Assembly: GCA_017408185.1 (NCBI GenBank)
Contig: JAFQVE010000428.1
Location: 1-5,007 of the forward strand
Length of the DNA stretch: 5,007 bases
Origin: Oscillospiraceae bacterium
GTDB taxonomy: Bacteria; Bacillota_A; Clostridia; Oscillospirales; JAAYXM01
Direction of reading: 5' to 3'
The translations under genes and the position numbers were made by a program. Below are positions 1-5,007 of the stretch, piece after piece (positions within the stretch are counted from its first letter, which is position 1; each line of letters begins with the position of its first letter). The notes beneath the pieces were generated by a model. The model was not told where the DNA came from and did no database searches. It worked only from the letters and a program-made list of their open reading frames with translations.

Positions 1-704
1 AGGGTTACACCAATGGTCAGGATAGTCAGGTCGGAACCTTCCTTCTTCACATCCGGCTCACCAATCGGAATTTCGTAGTACTCAGCCGGTACACCCTCTT
101 CGCCGTGGAACTGCTCGCCCAGTGCGTACAGAGACTGGCTCTCCAGGTAGATAACCGGGTCGGTTCCTGCCATAGCTGCATTCAGAAGACCCTTTGCATC
201 ATACGGAGTTGTCGGGAATACACACTTGAGACCCGGAACATGAGCGATCATCGAAGACCAGTCCTGAGAATGCTGTGCGCCATACTTGGAGCCAACAGAA
301 ATACGGAGAACAACAGGCATCTTGAGGATACCTGCGCTCATTGACTGCCACTTTGCAAGCTGGTTGAAAATTTCGTCGCCTGCACGTCCGAGGAAGTCAC
401 AGTACATAAGCTCAACGATTGCACGACCACCGCTCATTGCGTAACCTACAGCACTACCGACGATAGCAGCTTCGGAAATCGGTGAGTTGAAGAAACGGTG
501 ATACGGGAGTGCTTCTGTGAGACCGCGATAAACAGCGAATGCGCCGCCCCAATCGCGGTTATCTTCACCGTATGCAACGAGAGTCGGATCTTCATAGAAT
601 TTATCGATAATAGCTTCGAAAAGACCGTCGCGGAGCTGATAAACCTTGTTCTTTGAAACAGGCTTGCCGGATGCATCGAATCCAAAGCGTTCTTTCTTTG
701 CAAT
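1..704 (-). CDS. 2-oxo acid dehydrogenase E1 beta part, directly after an in-frame TAG; C-terminus beyond window
   Basis: Transketolase-like beta half of E1, which forms the TPP active site with the alpha half. There are 234 visible codons from 704 down to 3, open at the left edge; a full beta unit is about 325 residues. Numbering from the codon after the TAG, the conserved signatures are: [13 protein letters not shown] (44-56); [17 protein letters not shown] (74-90), whose Glu78 matches the Glu that activates the TPP aminopyrimidine; [10 protein letters not shown] (103-112); YGAQHSQ (141-147), with a conserved active-site His145; and [18 protein letters not shown] (157-174). The sequence continues the alpha frame exactly. 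Codons 704 to 438 contain no ATG, GTG or TTG; the first ATG (437-435, residue 90) comes after the catalytic Glu and cannot be the start. The body of the gene looks intact, with no other stop or frameshift. It is either the second half of an interrupted fused E1 or, less likely, a separate gene using an AUU start. Confidence 0.88.
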   Translation of the reverse strand, partial: MAKKERFGFDASGKPVSKNKVYQLRDGLFEAIIDKFYEDPTLVAYGEDNRDWGGAFAVYRGLTEALPYHRFFNSPISEAAIVGSAVGYAMSGGRAIVELMYCDFLGRAGDEIFNQLAKWQSMSAGILKMPVVLRISVGSKYGAQHSQDWSSMIAHVPGLKCVFPTTPYDAKGLLNAAMAGTDPVIYLESQSLYALGEQFHGEEGVPAEYYEIPIGEPDVKKEGSDLTILTIGVT

Positions 705-707
705 CTA
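705..707 (-). other. In-frame amber codon (TAG) between E1 alpha and E1 beta coding sequence
   Basis: Reading the minus strand, the alpha part ends AAC CCG AGA GTT CAG, then TAG, then ATT GCA AAG AAA GAA. Both sides are in the same frame, and the codons after the TAG are E1 beta sequence. There is no spacer, no ATG and no AGGAG-like element here; the nearest purine run is GAGAG inside the alpha end. E2 and E3 both end in TAA, so this is the only TAG in the reading frame of any gene in the window. A single substitution (for example from GAG, AAG, CAG, TGG or TAC) would restore one open frame of at least 689 codons. Confidence 0.9.
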
Positions 708-2069
708 CTGAACTCTCGGGTTATCCTTTTTCGGCATAAGGACATCAGGTTCGCGATCTTCCATCTTTTCAATCTTAAGATTTGAGAACATAAGACGTTC
801 GATCATATCCGGATTCTTCTGGAGATCCATACGCGGAGATACACTTTCGTCAACAGCAAGAGCACAGGAACGTGTGATGAGACTCTTGACATCATCGAGA
901 ATTGCATCAAACTCAGCAGCTTCTGCAACCTTTGCATCGATGAGCTTTTTGCTGTATGCTTTGAGGACATCCTGCTCGATCCATGCATCAATCTCTTCCT
1001 GTGTACGATAGCTGGAAGCATCGGACGGAGAGTGACCTGTTACGCGATATGTAAGAACATCGAGGAGAACCGGACCGTCGCCGTTCTCGAGGATTTCCTT
1101 CTTTCTCTTCATTGCATCGATAACTGCAAGCGGATTATAACCGTCTACGCGCTCTGCATGCATCTGTGTCGGGCTGAAACCTGCGCCGAGACGTGCCGGC
1201 ATACCGTATGCCATTGTTTCACCAAAGGTCTGACCACCCATACCATACATATTGTCAAAGATGTTGAAGAGTACAGGAAGACCGCTGTTGTGGCTTTCAT
1301 CCCAAAGTTGACGGATCTGATCCATACCTGCCATATTGAGAGCCTCGAGAACAGGACCGCAACCGAGAGATGCATCACCGATATTACATACAACAATGCC
1401 CTTCTTGTTGTTGACCTTCTTATAAAGTGAGCTACCGAGTGCGATTGTACCGGAACCACCGACGATAGCGTTGTTCGGGTAGATACCGAACGGAGTGAAG
1501 AATGCGTGCATGGAACCACCAAGACCGCGGTTAAATCCTGTTGTGCGCGCAAAGATTTCAGCAAGTGCACCGTATACGAGAAAGTCGATAGCAAGTGCCT
1601 TTACATTGGACTTATCGTTCTGCTTTCCTTCGACTACGCGAAGAATGTCGCCGCCGAAGAAGTCTGCCATAATCTTATAGAGCTCGTCATCGGAGAGCTT
1701 CTGAATGCAGGAGAGACCCTTTGCGAGGATTTCGCCGTGGCTTCTGTGCGAACCGAATATATAGTCATCAACGCCAAGAATATATGCCTGACCTACAGCT
1801 GAAGCTTCCTGACCTGTTGAAAGGTGAGCCGGGCCCGGGTTAGAATAGTCAACACCATTATAATGGTTTGTTGTCTTGATCTGATAGAGCATTGTTTCAA
1901 ACTCACGGATGATTGCCATATCGCGATAGATGCGCATAAAATCGTCCTTAGAGTAGTTCTTGCTCTCTTCCTGAATTGTTTTGTTATACTGGTTTACCGG
2001 GATATCCTGGAATGTAATAAAACTGCTTTTTCTTACTTCATTCGGATCTAAGAATTGTGACTTAGGCAT
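705..2069 (-). CDS. 2-oxo acid dehydrogenase E1 alpha part (thiamine-diphosphate dependent), probably the N-terminal half of a fused E1
   Basis: Decarboxylates the 2-oxo acid on thiamine diphosphate (TPP) and acylates the E2 lipoyl group. The frame gives 454 residues, longer than the usual 320-400 for a separate alpha subunit. Visible motifs are: PGPAHLSTGQEA (78-89); GSHRSHGEILAKG (106-118), the His-containing active-site loop; GLGGSMH (182-188); the TPP/Mg motif beginning IGDAS (230-234) and ending FDNMYGM (271-277); and the loop RVTGHSPSDASSYRT (342-356), equivalent to the regulatory phosphorylation loop of mitochondrial E1 alpha. Roughly 45-50 extra residues lie between the HG loop and GGSMH. 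The ATG at 2069 has a good Shine-Dalgarno at 2079-2084. The frame ends at TAG (705-707), and E1 beta follows in the same frame with no usable start, so the natural product may be one alpha-beta polypeptide of roughly 800 residues. Pyruvate is the probable substrate (pdhA-like), but this is not proven. Confidence 0.93.
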   Translation of the reverse strand: MPKSQFLDPNEVRKSSFITFQDIPVNQYNKTIQEESKNYSKDDFMRIYRDMAIIREFETMLYQIKTTNHYNGVDYSNPGPAHLSTGQEASAVGQAYILGVDDYIFGSHRSHGEILAKGLSCIQKLSDDELYKIMADFFGGDILRVVEGKQNDKSNVKALAIDFLVYGALAEIFARTTGFNRGLGGSMHAFFTPFGIYPNNAIVGGSGTIALGSSLYKKVNNKKGIVVCNIGDASLGCGPVLEALNMAGMDQIRQLWDESHNSGLPVLFNIFDNMYGMGGQTFGETMAYGMPARLGAGFSPTQMHAERVDGYNPLAVIDAMKRKKEILENGDGPVLLDVLTYRVTGHSPSDASSYRTQEEIDAWIEQDVLKAYSKKLIDAKVAEAAEFDAILDDVKSLITRSCALAVDESVSPRMDLQKNPDMIERLMFSNLKIEKMEDREPDVLMPKKDNPRVQ

Positions 2070-2078
2070 TTTATTTCT

Positions 2079-2084
2079 CTCCTT
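2079..2084 (-). promoter_or_regulatory. Ribosome binding site of the E1 gene
   Basis: AAGGAG (within AAAAGGAGAG) on the minus strand lies 9 nt before the ATG at 2069, in the 18-nt gap after the E3 stop. It supports the E1 alpha start. It also shows what a normal site looks like in this operon; nothing comparable precedes E1 beta. Confidence 0.85.
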
Positions 2085-2087
2085 TTC

Positions 2088-3449
2088 TTATTTCATCTTA
2101 AAGATTGCTTCACGTACTATTTCACAGACTGTCGGATGCGGGAATACAAATTCCTTAACGTCGTTGATTCTCATCTCGCATTCAACCATCATTGCTGCCG
2201 AGAATATGATTTCGGAAGAATATGTACCGAGCATATGAACACCGATAATCTTGCCTGTCTTCTCGTCTGCGAGAACCTTGCAGATACCATCGTATTCTGT
2301 ATTCTCTGCCATATAACGACCGCTGTACATCATGCTGACAGTAGACTTCTTATAAGCGATTCCCTTTGCCTTTGCTGTTTCTTCAGTCTCACCGACAGAA
2401 GCAACTTCAGGATTTGTATAGATAACGGCAGGAATTGCATTGTAGCGCATACGATCGCGTTTTCCGACCATATGGTTGATTGCAACTTCAGCTTCGCGGT
2501 ATGCAGTGTGAGCAAGCATGCTCTTGCCATTGACATCGCCGGCAGCATATACGCCCGGAACGTTTGTTCTGCAGAAATCGTCTGTTACAATTGCGCCGCG
2601 GTTGAGCTCAACGCCGATTGTTTCAAGTCCGATACCTGCCGTGTGTGCACGACGTCCAATAGAAACGAGCACTTTATCAACTTTAAGAGATACGCTCTTA
2701 CCGTCCTTCTCGTATTCAACGGTATCTGCACCGAAGCCTGTTACCTTTGCCCCAAGCTCAAATGTGATACCCTTGCTTGTATAATTCTTGAGAAGAATCT
2801 CGGAAATTTCGTTATCTGTCGGACCTGCAATCTTCGGCATCATTTCAATAACGGTTACTTTGCTTCCGATTGAATTGAAGTACGAAGCCATCTCGAGCCC
2901 GATAACACCGCCGCCGATAACTGCAAGAGATTCGGGAACCTCTTCCATATCGAGGATTTCGCGGTTTGTCATACCAAAGCCTGAAGCGATTGCTTCTTTG
3001 AGCCCCGGAATCGGCGGAACAACTGCATTTGAGCCTGTTGCAACAAGAAGTTTCTTACCGGAAACAACTTCATCTCCGGCCTTTACATCAAATCCTTCGC
3101 TCTTTCCGATGATTGTTCCGTCTGCTTCGATAACCTTGACTTTGCCGGCACGAAGAGCTGCTGCAATACCTGCAACAAGCTTACTACGAACATCATTCTT
3201 ACGTGCAACGACTGCCTTGTGATCAATCTTGATATCACTTGCTGTTACTCCGAACTTATCGCCGTGAACAGTGTGATCATAGATTTTTGCGGAATTTAAG
3301 AATGTTTTTGTGGGGATGCAACCTTCATTGAGGCAGACACCGCCGAGGAAGCGCTTTTCAACGAGACATACGCTCATACCTTCGGCTGCTGCGCGCTCTG
3401 CTGCAAGATAACCTGCAGGGCCGCCGCCCAATACTACCAAATCATACAT
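2088..3449 (-). CDS. lpdA: Dihydrolipoamide dehydrogenase (E3)
   Basis: FAD-dependent disulfide oxidoreductase that reoxidises the dihydrolipoyl groups of E2 and reduces NAD+ to NADH. It is complete at 453 residues, close to the usual 450-475, with no added lipoyl domain. Visible motifs are: the FAD-binding GGGPAG (8-13); the redox-active disulfide Cys39/Cys44 in GGVCLNEGCIPTK; ATGS (137-140); the NAD-binding GGGVIGLE (179-186), with Glu202 after the second strand favouring NAD+ over NADP+; the second FAD motif AAGDVNG with Asp305; and the C-terminal His438/Glu443 pair in HPTVCE, which is the catalytic base pair. The ATG at 3449 is supported by AAAGGAG at 3459-3465, and the protein starts directly at the FAD strand as expected. 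It stops with TAA, 18 nt before E1. Its place between E2 and E1 ties it to this complex rather than to the glycine cleavage system, although E3 may be shared. Confidence 0.97.
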   Translation of the reverse strand: MYDLVVLGGGPAGYLAAERAAAEGMSVCLVEKRFLGGVCLNEGCIPTKTFLNSAKIYDHTVHGDKFGVTASDIKIDHKAVVARKNDVRSKLVAGIAAALRAGKVKVIEADGTIIGKSEGFDVKAGDEVVSGKKLLVATGSNAVVPPIPGLKEAIASGFGMTNREILDMEEVPESLAVIGGGVIGLEMASYFNSIGSKVTVIEMMPKIAGPTDNEISEILLKNYTSKGITFELGAKVTGFGADTVEYEKDGKSVSLKVDKVLVSIGRRAHTAGIGLETIGVELNRGAIVTDDFCRTNVPGVYAAGDVNGKSMLAHTAYREAEVAINHMVGKRDRMRYNAIPAVIYTNPEVASVGETEETAKAKGIAYKKSTVSMMYSGRYMAENTEYDGICKVLADEKTGKIIGVHMLGTYSSEIIFSAAMMVECEMRINDVKEFVFPHPTVCEIVREAIFKMK

Positions 3450-3458
3450 TGACGTTTT

Positions 3459-3465
3459 CTCCTTT
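3459..3465 (-). promoter_or_regulatory. Ribosome binding site of the E3 gene
   Basis: AAAGGAG on the minus strand lies 9 nt before the ATG at 3449, inside the 21-nt gap after the E2 stop. It fixes the E3 start, and with so short a gap it also argues for one transcript and possible translational coupling. Confidence 0.85.
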
Positions 3466-3470
3466 CAGAA

Positions 3471-5007
3471 TTATACACCGAGAAGCAAATCAAAGTTTTC
3501 AAGTGCTTCGCATAGTTCTTTAAGGAACTTAGCAGCAGGAGCACCGTCAACTGCTCTGTGGTCGAATGTGAGTGAAAGTCCCATTGCCTGGTATGTTGAA
3601 ATCTCGCCGTTCTTCTCGCGAATCTTCGTTTCTGTTCCGCAAACACCGAGGATTGCTGTCTGCGGCGGATTGATAACAGGAGTGAAGCTCTCGATTCCGA
3701 GGCTTCCGAGGTTCGTGATTGTGAACGATGCACCCTTGAGAAGATCAGGGCTGCAAGCACCGTCACGGCACATACCTGTCACGCGCTTGGATTCACTAGA
3801 GATTTCCTTGAGCGACATCTTGTTTGCATTGAATACTGTCGGAACCATAAGTCCGCGTGCAGTATCGCAAGCGACACCGAGGTGTACGTTGTTGAAAAGT
3901 CTCATCTTATTGTCGATAAGGTGAGCGTTGATATCTCTGTGTTTGAGGATGATGCGTGATACTGCATAGAGAATCATATCGTTGAGCGTTACCTTCTCCA
4001 TACCGAAGGCTTCGCCTTTTGCCTTAAGTACCTTGCGGTAGTTGAGGATTGCTGTTGCATCAAAGGATGTATTGAGAGTGAGCTGAGCCATCTCTGTGAG
4101 TGATGCAGACATAGATTTTGCGATGACCTTTCTGATGTTTGTCATCGGAACTTCTTCATAATCTGCAACCGGAGCCGCAACTTCTGCAGGTGCTGCCGGA
4201 GCTGCTGCAGATGCACTTCCTGCTGCTGCGATATCTGCAGTTGTTACTCTGCCGCCGATACCTGTGCCGACAATGCCCTTGCCGAGTGCTTCAGCTGCTG
4301 CAGGAGTTACAACCTTGCCTTCTGAAATGAGGCGCTCAACATCACGCTCGATAATTCTGCCGTTGGGGCCTGTGGGTATTGCGAGAGAAATATCAGCAAA
4401 TGTTTTCTCTGCAAGATTTTTTGCACGGGGAGAAATCTTAAGAGCATCCCCTGCCTTTGCTGTTGAAACAACAGCTGCCGGAGCTGCTGCAACCGGAGCT
4501 GCAGATGCAACGGGTGCGACCTCTGCAGGTGCAGCAGTTGCGTTCGGATTGAATGCTTCTGCATTTGCGCCGTCTTCGCCGATTACACAAACGTTGAGGA
4601 GGCATTCTACATCGTCGCCCTCTTCAAAGAAGATTGCAAGCATCTTGCCTGATACCTTTGAAACTTCATCAAAGCTTGCTTTATCTGTTTCATAGGAGAA
4701 AAGTGTGTCGCCTTCGGCTACCGTATCACCGACTTTTTTGTGCCACTTAGAGATGATACAGCTTTCAACTGACTGTCCCTGACGCGGCATAATTACCGGG
4801 GTTGCATTTCCTGCATCAACAGGTGCTGCCGGGTTTGCCGGAGCAGCCGATGCCGCCGGTGCAGCTGCAACCGGTGCTGCAGGAGCTGCTTCAGCGACAG
4901 CTGCGCCTGCCGGTGCAAACTCTGCTGTGCTCTCTCCCTCATTACCTATTACGCAAACATTGAGGAGACATTCTACATCGTCGCCCTCTTCGTAGAAAAC
5001 TGCAAGC
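3471..5007 (-). CDS. Dihydrolipoamide acyltransferase (E2) of a 2-oxo acid dehydrogenase complex, N-terminus cut by window edge
   Basis: E2 core of the complex: lipoyl arms carry the acyl group from E1 to the catalytic domain, which transfers it to CoA. The frame is open from the right edge to TAA at 3471-3473, giving 511 visible residues (numbered from codon 5006-5004). In order these are: the end of a first lipoyl domain (1-24); an Ala/Pro linker (about 28-68); a complete second lipoyl domain (about 70-146) with the lipoylation motif ETDKAS, Lys109; a second Ala/Pro linker; a peripheral subunit-binding domain (189-226, SPRAKNLAEK ... GPNGRIIERDV); a shorter copy-like segment (233-259); a third linker; and the catalytic domain (about 283-511) with NPPQTAILGV and the active-site motif DHRAVDGA (His483, Asp487). 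The ATG at 4790 lies inside the second lipoyl domain and is not the start; the true start is beyond 5007. It is the first visible gene of the operon, 21 nt before E3. The family is certain. Pyruvate is the likeliest substrate, but acetoin or branched-chain 2-oxo acids cannot be excluded. Confidence 0.95.
   Translation of the reverse strand, partial: LAVFYEEGDDVECLLNVCVIGNEGESTAEFAPAGAAVAEAAPAAPVAAAPAASAAPANPAAPVDAGNATPVIMPRQGQSVESCIISKWHKKVGDTVAEGDTLFSYETDKASFDEVSKVSGKMLAIFFEEGDDVECLLNVCVIGEDGANAEAFNPNATAAPAEVAPVASAAPVAAAPAAVVSTAKAGDALKISPRAKNLAEKTFADISLAIPTGPNGRIIERDVERLISEGKVVTPAAAEALGKGIVGTGIGGRVTTADIAAAGSASAAAPAAPAEVAAPVADYEEVPMTNIRKVIAKSMSASLTEMAQLTLNTSFDATAILNYRKVLKAKGEAFGMEKVTLNDMILYAVSRIILKHRDINAHLIDNKMRLFNNVHLGVACDTARGLMVPTVFNANKMSLKEISSESKRVTGMCRDGACSPDLLKGASFTITNLGSLGIESFTPVINPPQTAILGVCGTETKIREKNGEISTYQAMGLSLTFDHRAVDGAPAAKFLKELCEALENFDLLLGV
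4230..4442 (-). other. Peripheral subunit-binding domain of E2 followed by a shortened copy-like segment
   Basis: Residues 189-226 of E2 (4329-4442) are a canonical subunit-binding domain that docks E3 and/or E1: ISPRAKNLAEK, then TGPNGRIIERDV. Residues 233-259 (4230-4310) repeat the pattern in reduced form: VTPAAAEALGKG, then GTGIGGRVTTADI, lacking roughly eight residues of the middle loop. The first is firm. Calling the second a relic or minimal second domain is inference from pattern similarity. Confidence 0.65.
4582..4641 (-). repeat. Lipoyl-domain direct repeat, copy 2 (end of second lipoyl domain)
   Basis: This encodes FFEEGDDVECLLNVCVIG, the C-terminal half of the second lipoyl domain. 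It differs from copy 1 at 7 of 60 bases, three of which are scattered and mostly silent, and four clustered near the FYEE/FFEE end. It reflects internal duplication of the lipoyl domain plus linker within E2, a common way these proteins gain arms. Confidence 0.85.
4948..5007 (-). repeat. Lipoyl-domain direct repeat, copy 1 (end of first lipoyl domain)
   Basis: This encodes FYEEGDDVECLLNVCVIG and its flank, the C-terminal half of the first lipoyl domain. By eye it matches 4582-4641 at 53 of 60 bases without gaps, at a spacing of 366 nt (122 codons). The copy is cut by the window edge, so the repeat unit probably extends further right. Confidence 0.85.

Noticed and set aside
1..437. E1 beta starting at the first in-frame ATG (437)
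   Set aside because: It would delete the N-terminal TPP-binding region including the SPISEAAI glutamate, while the sequence upstream of it is clearly conserved E1 beta.
690..720. Frameshift at the E1 junction
   Set aside because: Alpha and beta sequence on each side of the TAG are in the same frame, so no shift is needed; only the single stop codon interrupts.
446..772. 108-codon minus-strand frame across the E1 alpha/beta junction
   Set aside because: It is in a different frame from both conserved E1 parts and shows no family motifs. It does not rescue a beta start or indicate a frameshift.
2070..2087. Terminator or promoter in the gaps between genes
   Set aside because: The 18- and 21-nt gaps contain only ribosome binding sites, with no room for a hairpin plus T-run or a -35/-10 pair.
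2136..2873. 245-codon open frame on the plus strand opposite E3
   Set aside because: It is fully antisense to a well-conserved enzyme, with no recognisable domain and no convincing ribosome binding site. Long antisense frames arise from the codon bias of the real gene.
4140..4560. Tandem repeat array or mobile element in the GC-rich GCTGC/GCAGC stretches
   Set aside because: These encode the Ala/Pro-rich flexible linkers of E2; the low complexity comes from repeated Ala codons.
3471..4790. E2 starting at the ATG at 4790
   Set aside because: This Met lies in the first strand of the second lipoyl domain (PVIMPRQGQSVES). The frame stays open with lipoyl and linker sequence to the window edge, and no ribosome binding site stands before it.
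1..5007. Genome-wide TAG reassignment as the default explanation
   Set aside because: Only one in-frame TAG is seen in about 5 kb of coding sequence, and none interrupts E2 or E3. TAA stops elsewhere are compatible with it but far too few to support it. It is kept only as an option to test.

Overview
The window holds one thing: a tightly packed minus-strand operon for a 2-oxo acid dehydrogenase multienzyme complex, most likely pyruvate dehydrogenase. It is cut at both ends. Read in the direction of transcription (right to left), the order is: the lipoyl-bearing acyltransferase E2 (3471-5007, N-terminus beyond the right edge); dihydrolipoamide dehydrogenase E3 (2088-3449); the thiamine-diphosphate E1 alpha part (705-2069); and the E1 beta part (1-704, C-terminus beyond the left edge). 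The gaps are 21 nt (E2 to E3) and 18 nt (E3 to E1). Each carries a good Shine-Dalgarno sequence 9 nt before an ATG, so co-transcription is very likely. No promoter or terminator is visible, and there is no stretch without a gene.

The genes work as one machine. E1 decarboxylates the 2-oxo acid on thiamine diphosphate and transfers the acyl group to the swinging lipoyl arms of E2. The E2 catalytic domain passes the acyl group to CoA. E3, docked on the E2 peripheral subunit-binding domain, reoxidises dihydrolipoamide and makes NADH.

The most striking feature is the E1 alpha/E1 beta junction. The alpha frame ends at a single TAG (705-707), and the beta sequence resumes at the very next codon in the same frame. 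Between that TAG and the conserved TPP-activating Glu of E1 beta there is no ATG, GTG or TTG, and there is no convincing ribosome binding site. The locus therefore looks like one fused alpha-beta E1 gene interrupted by one in-frame amber codon. Explanations are a nonsense mutation, a sequencing error, readthrough or recoding, or an unusual AUU start. The other two genes with visible stops both end in TAA.

Secondary points are: tandem lipoyl domains with a near-identical 60-nt repeat; a shortened second copy of the subunit-binding-domain motif in E2; insertions in E1 alpha, including one that stretches the TPP motif; and the E2-E3-E1 order, which reverses the usual E1-E2-E3 order.

The organism is a bacterium with strong AAGGAG-type ribosome binding sites and moderate base composition. 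The style of the proteins suggests an anaerobic Bacillota (Clostridia-like) or possibly a spirochaete. This is an impression from remembered families, not a demonstrated assignment.
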